DNA of 64,000 nt from positions 266,501 to 330,500 of the forward strand of contig JAFEUB010000846.1 of assembly GCA_024529925.1 (NCBI GenBank). The letters are read 5' to 3'. A program made the translations under genes and the position numbers. A model generated the notes under the pieces. That model had not been told where the DNA came from, did not search any database, and was given only the letters and a program-made list of their open reading frames with translations. Origin of the DNA: Ophthalmolycus amberensis. Taxonomy: Eukaryota > Chordata > Actinopteri > Perciformes > Zoarcidae. Below are positions 1 through 11,384 of the stretch, piece by piece; position 1 is the stretch's first letter; every line of letters begins with the position of its first letter.

Positions 1-129
1 CATGTAAATCCCCTGCCGTGAGCTATATTTACTGCTATTGTTCAGACCGTGTGTGTGTTTTGCTAACATGTTGAGATCCATTTTGCAGCAGCGGTGGGTA
101 ACTAAGAATGTTACTAAGTTTATGAACTC

Positions 130-360
130 AAGAACTCTACTTAAAGGTGCAATGTGTAAGATCTGGCCATAGTTTTTAGTTTAAAATATTAAAAGAATAT
201 ACTAACATTATCCACAGAATGTGAAGAGGTTGCAGTGTTGACGTTGTGTCAGAGATGTCTATATTGTTTTGCAGAAACATCTGCTGAAATGAGTACGCTA
301 ACCAGCTCGCCCCGTCCTGTCTTGTAACGCTTGTAAACAAGAACACGAGTCATTCCCTTG
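130..360. repeat. Dispersed teleost repeat fragment
   Basis: The segment begins with a 'ttaaaggtgcaatgtgtaag' motif and continues through 'cagagatgtctatattg'. From memory this resembles a high-copy, non-coding interspersed family common in percomorph introns. Pieces of what seem to be the same or a related family occur at 1330-1740 and 6940-7430. Ends and class are uncertain. Confidence 0.4.
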
Positions 361-394
361 TTGAGCAAGCAAAGCAAAGTATTGGCCAAACATT

Positions 395-600
395 TTGACC
401 TCATGATGGTGTCAGAATGTGTGAACCCGATTCATGGAAATCCATCCAACACTTGTTGAGACATTTCACTAAAAAACAAAAATGTCAACCTCATGACTAT
501 TTCATGGGAATCTGGACCAGAGTGGTAGACCAACAGACTGAGATGCCAACAACATTACCACCCATAGAGCCACACCACCAGCATGATGATAGCAAAAACA
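395..600. repeat. Dispersed fish repeat (caacctcatga-type)
   Basis: The phrase 'aatgtcaacctcatga' and the stretch 'tcatggaaatccatccaaca' with 'ttgttgagacatttcact' match, from general knowledge, a frequent non-coding repeat of teleost genomes in which these phrases recur in the same order. The two 'cctcatga' blocks about 90 bp apart support an internally repeated element. The 107-codon open frame across it is not a gene. Confidence 0.45.
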
Positions 601-1329
601 AGAGCCTGTCTTCCACTACAGTGGAAAGAAGAAGTGTGGCATCGTGTTGGGTTCATCATATAATCTGTGCGCTTGACTTTTCTTCTTGTATCACCAGAAT
701 CTCATTTAAGTGGACTCAGTTTCTTAGAATAAAGATTTAGATCTTCATGTCCTGCACTATTTATAATACCTGACGTCGGTAGTTTTATTACTATTTCCAA
801 ACCTGAAATGCACTCTCATAACATTTTACTACCCAGTAGGAGTCACATGCACACCCAAGCACACTTTACATGTGTGTTAACTTGCATGTACACGTTTCTT
901 CATGTGTGTGGTATGTAAGACGGAAACTTGATACGGTATACTCTTCCCTTGCTGACATGCTCATGTTTGACTCTGAGAAGTCTGTCCTGCAAAAAACACT
1001 CACAAACACACACACTGATACATGCAACTGAAAGCTTAAGATATCACCTAAACCTCCCCATCGCCTGACCACATACTACAGCACAGCTCAGCCTGCCAGC
1101 AACAGCTTCTTCTAACAGCTCATCTTCCCACTTTCCCCAACTTTTAATATTATTAGGGATTATTGTTATATACTGCTGGGAAGTACTGGGGGGGGGGAAA
1201 TCTGATCATTTTTAAGGGCGGACACACTTCAGATTGAATGAAACCGTAAAGTTTGGTGTATGTAAGTGCTACTGAAGTGGAAATTTCTGGCTCCGAGTAT
1301 GAGAGAAAACTAATTTTGAGAAAACTGAC

Positions 1330-1740
1330 TTTAAAGGAACAGAGTGCAGCATTTAAGGGGATCTAGTGGCAGAAATGGAACGTAATATTAATTGATTACT
1401 GACATTAAGACAATACTTTTTGTTTTGCAAAAGATTTCTGAAATGTTATGCTTAAATATGCAAACGCAGCATTATCTAACTTTAACTTTTGATGAATTTA
1501 GGAGAAATCTACAGATGCGATTAGACAAAGTGTGGTAAAATAATCACCTAAATGTGTATTTTGGAGGTTTTCTTTCCACTAGTCTGAAAGAAGATGTGTT
1601 TTGTACGCAAAATAGCCTAAAATCAATGTTTTTGCACCAAAATGTCCCATACTTTCATGGTCAGTGTGATTGTGAATCAGGTATTAACATGCATTCTATA
1701 GGGTATTATAAAGGTTTCAATAAGTCTGAAATGTAACTCA
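1330..1740. repeat. Dispersed repeat copy A (pairs with 7254-7403)
   Basis: Positions about 1450-1605 share long near-identical blocks with 7262-7405: 'gaatttaggagaaatctaca' and 'ttttctttccactagtctga' occur in the same order and spacing in both. These are two copies of one interspersed element in direct orientation within introns of the same gene. No coding capacity is convincing. Confidence 0.7.
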
Positions 1741-1904
1741 TTGGAACCCTTCTAAAGCAGACTATTTGGGGATATTTTGGATTATACAACAGAAGTGGTT
1801 TGAGGAGTTTCTATGAAGATTTTGATTATTTACTTTGATTGTGAAATCGTGTCAATATAGAAACCGATATAAATTCTAGCCGGCCGTAAACACATTGTAA
1901 GCCA

Positions 1905-1929
1905 TCTCTCTCTCTCTCTCTCTCTCTCT
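1905..1929 (+). repeat. (CT)n microsatellite
   Basis: An uninterrupted CT dinucleotide run of about 25 bases in the intron. Confidence 0.9.
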
Positions 1930-2928
1930 GAGTGCTCAGTGTTTGTCTCTCTACCAGCTGATCCCTCCGCCAGGCCCAGCAGCAGCTGAAGCTTAAAGGT
2001 CACTATTTCAGGACGCATTACACCTCTAACCTTCCCGCCGCCTTTCTGCTCATCTGTCCTTTTCCTCACTCGTCTATCGGTCTTCCCCCTAAATCTCAAT
2101 TCCCTAATTGGTTTCAACTTTGGCTCAGTTTTCTCTTGTGATCTCCTGTTTTTTGTTTCTGTCTTTAACTGTTGAACTATCGACCCATATTTCTGTCTTT
2201 TTGTCGGTAAACTGCTGTGAACTGAAACTTACTTTTTGGTTCTGTCTCTCCAGCTCTCATCAACCTCATGGCAGCTGTTTTCAGCAAACAAGCTCTGATT
2301 CAGTCACTGTTCACTTACTGAGACTAAACAGCAGACGCAGTTAGAGACTAGCTGGTGAACATAGCAAAGTATTGAGCAGCTAAAGAGACGGATAATTCCC
2401 TCAGGGGTTGATAGAGACTAAATACAGAGCAAACTAAAAAAATCATCAAATGGAAGCAAATACGACTCCAATGGGATGATCCTGGTGCTCAGTGTCTGCT
2501 GCTTCTATTCATATATCTTTTTATTATTATTTATTAATATATTTGAAATCTCCTGCGGCCCACTTGTGGGTCCCGACCCAGACTTTGCTAATGACTGATC
2601 TAGAGACAGGGAGAGGAAACATAAGCTACTCTGTGAGTGTCGTGTGAGTGTGCAGCCCTCTGAGCCGCACTGTGTTTTCATGCTGGATGGTGAACAGGGG
2701 GTTTTGTATTTACCCAGTAACCCGTCCTGAACCAGCTCTGACTTCACCCAGGGAGACATTTGGAAGACTGAGACTAAAACTGCTGCTCATTATTGAAATC
2801 CCAACATGCGGCTGTGCTGTGAGACAACACACTCCAACTGTTGGGTGTTGACAAGCAGTCGAGGAAGGGTTGAAGATCCTTCCTCTATGAATAATCACAA
2901 CATCTTGACGTTGTTTATTTCTGTGCAG

Positions 2929-3190
2929 CCCTCCTTGTTCCAGGCTCGTACCACCATGCAGGTGAACAGCGGCCGTTTCCGCTGTCCGTCCTGCAGACAT
3001 GAAGTTGTGCTGGATCGCCACGGAGTCTACAGCCTGCAACGAAACCTGCTGGTGGAGAACATCATCGATGTCTACAAACAGCAAGTCAGCAACAACAGCA
3101 AAGCTGCAAGGTGAAAAGAGACGACTGTAAGAGAATTACGATATAGAATATGCCTCCATAACATAAATACAGGTGTTTGAAGGCGTGGTG

Positions 3191-3243
<53 letters not shown>

Positions 3244-6200
3244 GCCCCCTCCCTCCTCCTCCACGTCCTCGTCCTCCACTTCCTGGTCAGGTGACATGTT
3301 CGGACCATGAGGGTGAGAAGGTGAACATTTACTGTCTCACCTGTCAGGTTCCTACATGTTCTCTCTGCAAAGTGTTCGGGGCTCATCAGTCCTGTCAGGT
3401 GGCTCCTCTGACAGACATCTATCAGCAGAAGAAGGTATATAACATTCTTCTATAATGGTGTGACAATTATACCAATGTTTTTTTTTTCATGTTTTGAAAG
3501 CTTTATACATACTACGTCTATTCTATCTACATCTATCCGTCTGCTATTCCTTTTATGAAAATCAGCTTATTTCTATTTTATGCTACTTTATACTTCTCCT
3601 CCACTACATCTCAGAGGTAAATATTGTACTTTTTACTCCACTACATTTATCTGACAGCTTTAGTTGTTTTTCAGATTACAGTTTTTCATCCCCTTCCTGT
3701 CCAGTGAAAAACACGTATCTCCAGATGTGCTGATGTTGTTTGTGATAAACTGAAGGATGAAATGTTCCTTTATGTGTTAAGAAAATGCACTTACTTTCTT
3801 AAACTAGAGCCTCTTGGGTCAGCTGAAAGAAGCATCATCACAAAGCTGAAAACAGGACTGTTTTACTCAGTTCGAGAAAAGTTGACTTTTTAGAGATATG
3901 TGTTTCGCACAGGACAGCGACTCTAAAAACATGATGAACTTATAGAATATGATTTATTGCCGTAGATTAAAGTACCCAACAGTATATACAGGAGTTAAAA
4001 ACAGCAGTCAAATGCAACATATACATTCTTGCAGCAGTAATATTAATCCAGAAACATCATATATATAAAATATATATATATATAAAACACTGACAGGGAA
4101 CATTTTACTGCACAATCAATACATAAGTATAAATTCTGTTAGTACTTATATACCTTTGATTAAGTGAAGTTTGGAATGCAGTGCATTTACTTGTAGCGGA
4201 GTATTTTCACAGCGTGGTATAAGTACTTTTACTTCAGGATCTGAATACTACAGCTGCAACACTGAACCTCTTAGTGGTGATGCAACACAACAGTGATTAA
4301 TTAAAGCGTCCAACATCTCTCATTATCACTGAAGAGTAACCAGTGAATGAATGAACAAGGGAGAAGTTTAAATATTTAAATCTTAACTCAAGGACTAGTT
4401 TGTTTCTGTTGTTTTAGCCCACTTCGATAAACATTCTAATAAAAGGAGCAGTTTAATGACACAGCTCACCTCGGTTAACGTCTCAAGAGTATCGTGTTAA
4501 TGATCTATTGGGGTTCTTATGTAAAACCTAGCATCTTCATTTGGCCTCGGTGATTACAGACTTATTAGATTACTATAGACTGCAAATAACTAATAATCAT
4601 AAGTCTTAATAACAACTTAATGTCCTTTTGTTTCTCAGGATGAGCTGAGTGAAGGAGTCAGTTCTTTGGTGGCAGTCAACGACAAAGTCCAGGCAGTGAT
4701 CAATGAGCTGGAGGAGACTTGCAAAAACATAGAGGTGTGTGTGTGTGTGTGTCCATGTGGATTATTCTCCCACTGAAAATAGCCCCCAACAAATGCACTA
4801 TTCCTGGTGTATATATATAGTGAATCTGCAGGTTTTGGCATTTAATTTATCTCAAATTAAATAAGTGTCATCTCTACGACCTGTATGAGGTATCGTCTGT
4901 GTGTGTGTGTGTGTGTCTGTGTGTGTGTGTGTGTGTGTGTGTAAAGGCTAGCCCATACAGTATTTACTACCTGTATGTAGCAGTAACAGTTTTTTGAATA
5001 TGCTTACTCATTTTACAGTCTCATGCATTCAGTTTCTAGTTCTAGTAAAGTGTGAAAGCACTGAACAGAAACGCTTGTTTTGTGCACTCACCTTCATTCC
5101 TCGCTCTGCAGGAGAACTGTAAGACTCAGAAACAAAGTGTGTGCGAGAAGTTCAATCATGTGTTTTCGATCCTGAAGGAGAGACAAAAGGTCAGATGTTT
5201 TCCTGTTCTCAGCACGTTTTAGACATTTATTATTATTATCTCATTTACTGTATTTCTCTGAGGGAAATATTCTATTTTTGGAGTACATTTATCTGACTGC
5301 TTTAGTTATAGTTACTTTTCACCATGAAAAACAGACAGTATAATGTAATGCTATACTATTAATCTACCCATTGATGAACTACAACATTAAAATGCTCTTA
5401 CATAAATTCATTAGTGGTTAAAACAGAATAATATAATGTATATATAACTCCATGTCAATATATGAATGGACCTATATTTTACTTTATAATATTGTTGTAT
5501 TAGTATATTAAGTATTTTGGAGATTGTAATGTTAACATATGAAATACATGTCAGTGCATGGTGTATATTCTATGTCAGCAGTAAAAGTCATAGCAGCAGT
5601 AACAGGTCTCATAGTAGTAGTTTATTATTGTCTTCATCATCATCACCATCATCATCATCGCGCTGAAGGTGATGACGCAGCGTATCAGCTCTGAGCAGGA
5701 AGAGAAGATAGGCCACGCCCAGGCGTCGGTGCGATGCTACGGAGACAGCGTGGAAGCCAACAGCAAACTGGTGGAGAGAGCAGTGAGCAGCATGGAGGAG
5801 CCGGACATGGCTGCTTTTGTTCAGGTGTGTGTGTGCGTGCGTGTGTGTGCAAAATATTTTGAACAAGATTTCCATTAAATTGTTTGAACAGATGCTCTTT
5901 AGAATTAGGAAGACATTTACGCTGTATAAACGCGACAGTACAAACCTGAAGTGCAAACGTTATTGTCTCGTAAAAAAATACTACAGGTACTACAGGTACT
6001 ATTAGCTGTAGAAACATGCAGTTTGCTTGGTCTCCCTTTGTTTTGTTTTGTTTTTATTTAGGGCCTATTTATTTCTCAGGGGCAGTGCGTATAAATAAAC
6101 ATTACTTTGTAAATTTGCCAGAATAGCCAGGAGGTTATTTTTCTTAAAGTAAAAGTAAAACATAGACAAACATAAGCAGGACACAGACATGACCAACAGT

Positions 6201-9200
6201 AAAGCAAAAACAAACAATTACAGATATGACAAGTCCATTTAATATGTTACTGCCCATTACTAGAGGTGGAAGAAGTACTCACATCTGTTACTGAGGTAAA
6301 AGTAGCATTACAACAATAATACTGACAAGTAACTTACAGCAAGTTGAAGAAATGTTCAGATTTTTGTTTGTGCATCTTGTGCTGAACAATTACAGTATGT
6401 AGATAATAAAAACTGCAAGATAATAGACATAATAATTGTTTGTCTCCAGAATCTCTAAAATAACTGCTTATCATTTTTCTCATTTCCTCCTTTCAGAATT
6501 CAAGAGAGCTGATGACAAAGTGAGTATTGTGATGAGATATGTTATGTTTTGTTGCCTACTGGATGGTTTTGATACAGCTCTTTCTTTTCTAAAGTAAACC
6601 ATTTGTTAGATTTTTTTAAATTCTTTTCTGTTTTCTTTTCTTTCGTCCACTCTTTACTCTATACCTTGTTTTTCGTCTACTCCCCCCTCTGCCTCTCCTC
6701 AGAGTGAATAACAGCGACCGGCTCCTGTCCAGCTGAGACACTGAAACCAGGTTATGAGAGTTTGAGCCACTACAGATTCAACTTCAGCAAGCAAGAGACG
6801 GCTCTGAAGAGCATAGACTTCCTCAAAGGTAGGAAGAGGGACTGCCTAGGAAACCACTTTTAAAACTTTATCTTCATAAGACACCATTTATTTTGCATGA
6901 GACCTTCCAGCTGCACCAGTTGCACCAACAAAAGACATTTCTGTCCACTTTGTGAAAGTCCTCTTCTGAAGCGTCATAAATATTGACTGCAAAAATAGTA
7001 TGAAAAAGTAAGAGTAAACTGTATTTGTACATTTAGGGAGCGGTTCCTCTTTACGGAGTACGCCATGTTGCCCCGCCATGTTTCTACAGCAGCCCAGAAC
7101 GGACAAAACAAACACTATTTCGAGAGCAAGCCTTTTGCATTTTTACGCAACCTGAAGGCCACTGAAGTTTTTGGATAGAGGGGAGTAAGCGGAGGGGTAG
7201 TCAATCGGTTGCAATCTGCAACCAAGCCGCTAGATGCCACTAATCCTACACTGCCACTTTAAATATGCAAATTAGGCATTATCTAACGCTAACTATAAGT
7301 GAATTTAGGAGAAATCTACAGACGCAAATAGACAACGTGTAGTAGAATGAACAGCTAAATCTACTCTTTGGATGTTTTCTTTCCACTAGTCTGAAAGAAG
7401 ACATGACCAGTACATGAAAAACTATGGGGTGTCCCGTCTCAAGACACTCTCAAGATAATATTGACATTATTCAGGCATTGACAGCATCTCTTTGAGACCT
7501 GTTGATGTTATTGTAATTCATTAAATTTATAGGTAAAGATCAATAAAACCTCATATTTAACTAATACACTTTTAATCAGATAACACTTTTAAATGTATCA
7601 TATGCAAGCGCACATTCAGTCTCAACAGCTATTGTTTTCTCTCGGCAGTTGTGCAAAATGTTCCTGAAGGACCAGAGGTGGAAAAGGAGCCTGAAGAACC
7701 AAAAGAGCCCTCTGTCCAGATCGTAGAACCAAAACACCATCAGGAAATCTCCCCACAGAACCCAGAATCTGTTGTAGAACCAGTTAAAGAGCTAATCCCA
7801 ACACTGACATCCACACCAGAGAAACCAGCTGCACCAACATCAGCCCCAGTCCCACCAGAGAAACCAGCTGCACCAACATCAGCCCCAGTCCCACCAGAGA
7901 AACCAGCTGCATCAGCCCCAGTCCCACCAGAGAAACCAGCTGCACCAACATCAGCCCCAGTCCCACCAGAGAAACCAGCTGCATCAGCCCCAGTCCCACC
8001 AGAGAAACCAGCTGCACCAACATCAGCCCCAGTCCCACCAGAGAAACCAGCTGCACCAACATCAGCCCCAGTCCCACCAGAGAAACCAGCTGCACCAACA
8101 TCAGCCCCAGTCCCAGCAGAGAAACCAGCTGCACCAACATCAGCCCCAGTCCCACCAGAGAAACCAGCTGCACCAACATCAGCCCCAGTCCCACCAGAGA
8201 AACCAGCTGCACTAACATCAGCCCCAGTCCCACCAGAGAAACCAGCTGCACCAACATTAGCCCCAGTCCCACCAGAGAAACCAGCTGCACCAACATCAGC
8301 CCCAGTCCCACCAGAGAAACCAGCTGCACCAACATCAGCCCCAGTCCCACCAGAGAAACCAGCTGCACCAACATCAGCCCCAGTCCCACCAGAGAAACCA
8401 GCTGCACCAACATCAGCCCCAGTCCCACCAGAGAAACCAGCTGCACCAACATCAGCCCCAGTCCCACCAGAAAAACCAGCTGCACCAACATCAGCCCCAG
8501 TCCCACCAGCTCCAGGTCTGGTGAGGGACTCTGTGGAGCCGGCAGGGGCGGTTCTGCAGCCGGAGACCGAGGACCCGGACTTACATGACAGAGAATCTGG
8601 TCTGATGAAGAACAAAACAGCGGAGAGAAACGAGCCGGCAGAGCGATGTGCAGCTCCTGATCCTGTTAAAGAGGGAAAAGTCTGTGAAGAGCAGGAGGGA
8701 ATGAGCACACAACAGGTACTTTCAGCTCATCCTTTTATTTCTTATGCCAGTTAAATTAACCCTGGTCCTGTTAACTACAATGTGTGTACACTTCAAATGT
8801 GAAAAATTATTAATTTGATCAAATATAACTCTCGATGGATGTCCTACTTTTTTATTTTTTCAGTCGGGTCTAAAATCATCACCTCTGGAAGTCATTTATA
8901 CTGTGAATCACAGCTGATAGTTCAGTTTGAAGATTTGTTAATGACTTGATCGTACATCTCTCGTCTGTTAAAAGCTCACGATGTTTTCAAATCTGAATGA
9001 ACTGAAACCAAAAGCTGCACAAAATGTTTAAAATCAATCTGTAACATATAATATAGGCTTTGGAAAACAGGTCAGTTGTTGCTACTGGGCTTTAAAGAAA
9101 ACGTGAAGATCTTCCGTACGGCTTTCTAACCGTCTTCCTTCACATATCAGTGTGAGACAGTAAGTGATGCAGGTGATTGGACGACACAGAGTGGGACAGA

Positions 9201-10696
9201 GGACACACATGATGCTCACGATGAAGAAGAAGAAGAAATGCAGATGGTGAAGGACGAAGTAGATGCTCACTTTTACCCCAGCTGGTACGAGGATGAGGAA
9301 GAGGAGGAGGAGGACATGCAGGGCTGGGTGTGCTTACCCGGGGCTGTGGAGAAGAGCTTCATCCTCGTAGCTGGCGGTTTCGATCTTGGCGACGGTGTGT
9401 CTGATAATATTGATAGTCCGTCGTCTGTACCACCGCAGCAGGCTCGTTCAGGGGTAGAGAGAGGAAGCTCAGTGGACAAACACGACTGTGATGTCAGTGA
9501 TAGGAGGGTAGAGGAAGCAGAAGAGAAAGAGCAACGTGATGAGGATCATTTAGATCTAAAATGTGCTTCAGGGCTGAAAGATAAAGGGTTGGGTGAAGCT
9601 GAGACAATGAATGAAGAAGGAAGTATGAGGGCTGATCAAAGGAAAGAAAAAACTGAGGCTTTATCAATAAGGGAGGATAGCTCTGAACCACAAAATGTCA
9701 GCTTGGATGCAGGAGATCACGGTGTGGAGGCCACAAATAGCTCGGTACAGGGGAGACGGTGACACTGAGATTGAGGCCGTTAGTTCAGAGTTTGCAGAGA
9801 AGAAAGAGGAGGAAGGAGAGAACAGCGAGCAGCCGGAAGACTCGAAGACTGAAAGTGGAGAGAAAATAACCTCCCCTGTCTCTCTCCAGGTCAGTGTCGT
9901 CTGGTTTTACCTTCATCATCGTCATCATCAACCGGGCTATTGCACTCTTCACCCACCTGCTGCTGTGGCCACATCTCCACATTGTCTTCTTCTTCTCTCT
10001 TCTTTTGGATTGTCTTGCTGTTCATGTTCTACAGAGTCACTTTTGCAACTTGGCTGAAATTGCTTCACAACTTAGGTCTCTGTTGTTATTTTGGGAATTG
10101 AAGGGAGGAAGGGGAAATGAAAAGTTCTATATATTACAAATAAATTAAAATGAAGAAAATTATTCAGAGGAAAAGCAGCAAATATTGGCATTTGAGAAGT
10201 GAAATGTTTTTACATGAAAAATGATAAAACAAATATCACAATAGTTGCCTATTAATATTCTTTATTTCCCTTTAATTTGTGAAACTAAAGCTGTCAGATA
10301 AATGTAGTGAAGTAAAAAGTACAATATCTCCCTCTGAATTATGTTGAAGTTGAAGTATGAAATGAGAAGAAAATACTCAATTAAGTACTTAAGTACTAGT
10401 AGTAGTAAAAGTACTTATATTACACCACTGGATACAGTTATGAGTCCTCTTTCCTTCCTCCTTCCTTCTCCACATTACAGTCTTTTTGTTGCAGCATCAT
10501 CTCTCCATCTCTCTCTCTCATCTCCTCACTTTGCCCACTTCCTCCTGTATGTATGTCATCTTTTACCTCCTCCTTCATCCACCGCTTTCTCTCTGTTGTC
10601 TTCCTCCAGGCTGTCATTCTGCTCTTCTACCTGTTGGCCTTCCTGGTCTTCCTGCAGAAGGTGTGGGCTTACATCGGCTGCTTCATTTGCACATAA
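2929..10696 (+). CDS. MuRF-type TRIM E3 ubiquitin ligase, 5'-incomplete, two frame breaks (trim101/TRIM54-55-63 group)
   Basis: Ten exons read: 2929-3110, 3245-3434, 4639-4734, 5112-5189, 5669-5824, 6497-6519, 6703-6828, 7649-8715, 9151-9889 and 10610-10696. Exon 2929 gives the second RING half (RFRCPSCRHEVVLDRHGVY, then LLVENIIDVYKQ). Exon 3245 gives a B-box (CSDHEGEK, YCLTC, CSLCKVFGAHQSC). The next four encode the coiled coil, and 6703 a COS-like box (PGYESLSHYRF). Then come a proline-rich repeat exon, an acidic region rich in Asp/Glu, and a last exon with one hydrophobic segment (AVILLFYLLAFLVFL). The motifs are those of MuRF ligases, which act on muscle sarcomere and microtubules. The tail membrane segment is not typical of TRIM54/55/63 and may mark a fish-specific member such as trim101. 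As written, in-frame TGAs occur at 6734 and 9760. Removing one base near each restores family spacing and all later splice phases, so these are sequencing errors or recent mutations. The family is sure, the paralogue is not. Confidence 0.8.
3195..3241 (+). repeat. (CT)n run forming a polypyrimidine tract
   Basis: About 47 bases of pure CT directly precede the CCAG acceptor at 3241-3244 of the B-box exon. The microsatellite therefore doubles as the exon's polypyrimidine tract, so its length may affect splicing. Confidence 0.9.
3560..4255 (+). repeat. Decayed AGTACTT-rich MITE copy, interrupted
   Basis: 'ttttactccactacatttat' followed by 'ctgacagctttagttg' (about 3630-3665), and 'gcatttacttgtagcggagt' with 'aagtacttttacttcaggat' (about 4185-4245), match internal parts of the complete element at 12263-12779. 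About 450 bp of other sequence lies between them, so this is an old, interrupted copy. Confidence 0.55.
4898..4943 (+). repeat. (GT)n microsatellite
   Basis: A nearly pure GT run lies in the intron after exon 4639-4734. A shorter GT run (4734-4752) starts at the donor of that exon itself. Confidence 0.85.
5225..5345 (+). repeat. AGTACTT-type MITE fragment
   Basis: 'tgagggaaatattctatttt' followed by 'acatttatctgactgcttta' matches the middle of the 12263-12779 element. It lies in the intron between exons 5112-5189 and 5669-5824. Confidence 0.5.
6250..6345. repeat. AGTACTT-type MITE end fragment
   Basis: 'tagaggtggaagaagtactc' followed by 'ttactgaggtaaaagta' matches the terminal region of the same MITE family. 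Confidence 0.5.
6940..7430. repeat. Dispersed repeat copy B with gene-mimic block
   Basis: The block with 'gccatgttgccccgccatgt' and 'ttctacagcagcccagaacg' followed by 'aagccgctagatgccac' is, from general knowledge, a high-copy interspersed sequence of percomorph fish. Its right part (7254-7405) is shared with 1450-1605. It lies in the intron before the proline-repeat exon. Confidence 0.6.
7819..8508 (+). repeat. Coding 39-bp minisatellite, 18 copies
   Basis: Eighteen head-to-tail units encode EKPAAPTSAPVPP. Sixteen are full 39-bp units and two (the third and fifth) are 33-bp units lacking PT. Single substitutions give PVPA (copy 8), AAL (copy 11) and PTL (copy 12). All unit lengths are multiples of three, so the frame survives copy-number change and the other strand also stays open by accident. 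The array is embedded in one exon (7649-8715) of the TRIM gene. Near identity of the units points to recent expansion or active homogenisation. Confidence 0.97.
10283..10431. repeat. AGTACTT-type MITE fragment
   Basis: 'agctgtcagataaatgtagt' with 'gaagtaaaaagtacaatat' and, at the right, 'aagtacttatattacaccac' are reverse-orientation pieces of the same MITE family in the last coding intron. A second short piece lies at 10764-10815. Confidence 0.55.
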
Positions 10697-10847
10697 CACC
10701 AGCGGGAGACACAGCCATCCTCACTGCTGCACAGCTCAGGTATGTATCTTAATCTGCAACGTAACTACAGCTGTCAGACAAATGTAGTGGAATAAAAAGT
10801 ATAATATTTCAATAGATCTCTCTAATAAATCTAATAAATGTATGTAT

Positions 10848-10852
10848 ATCTA

Positions 10853-10938
<86 letters not shown>
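10848..10938 (+). repeat. Compound (TCTG)n(TCTA)n microsatellite
   Basis: About 90 bases of tetranucleotide repeat, first TCTG then TCTA (GACA/GATA type), in the intron between the stop-codon exon and the candidate final 3' UTR exon. Confidence 0.95.
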
Positions 10939-11384
10939 CATGTTTCTACTCTTGCCTCTGCTGGCACCTTGTGGTAGAAATATGTAATTACATTAAGTCA
11001 TGAAAGAGTATATTTCTATTTTAAATAAAATTTAAAAATGATAATGACATATTGACGATCTCACCTTAAACTACAACTATATTGTATTTTTTAAATATAT
11101 ATTCTTGATGTTTTTATGCTCCAGCAACACTGACATCACTCATTGCACCCCTCTGCTTAATGCTGTGTGATAAGTATTGTTAGTATGGTTGTGGAAATTT
11201 CATAAATATGCATTGAAGTGCTTCTTTTGACTGCATCTTTACATGTTGTGTATTTAATGTGAAGTGTAATGCATGATAATTTAAAGAATCTGAAAATATT
11301 GTTTCGTCAACAAGTGTTTTTCTGCCATTGTCAAAGTGTAAATGTCAGTTTGGAGCAAAAACTCCTCATATAGTTAATTCTCGA

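Larger units (their letters stand above)
1..2928. other. Upstream intron of the MuRF-type TRIM gene
   Basis: No coding exon is recognisable here. The first clear exon of the TRIM gene begins at 2929, inside the RING finger, so the start codon and first half of the RING should lie left of the window. The interval holds dispersed-repeat pieces (about 130-360, 395-600 and 1330-1740), a CT run and AT-rich intronic sequence. The short open frames show no family similarity and no flanking splice signals that fit the gene. I searched by eye for the missing C-x2-C RING half and did not find it. Confidence 0.6.

Noticed and set aside
417..740. 107-codon frame starting MCEPDSWK
   Set aside because: Lies on a dispersed fish repeat; no homology and no gene context.
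1..2928. Search for the first RING exon (C-x2-C...C-x-H) of the TRIM gene
   Set aside because: No Cys-rich segment with suitable donor found; presumably upstream of the window.
7740..8708. Long open frames on the - strand across the proline-repeat exon (322 and 240 codons)
   Set aside because: They exist only because the 39- and 33-bp units are multiples of three and contain no stop in those frames. No splice or start context; shadows of the + strand coding repeat.
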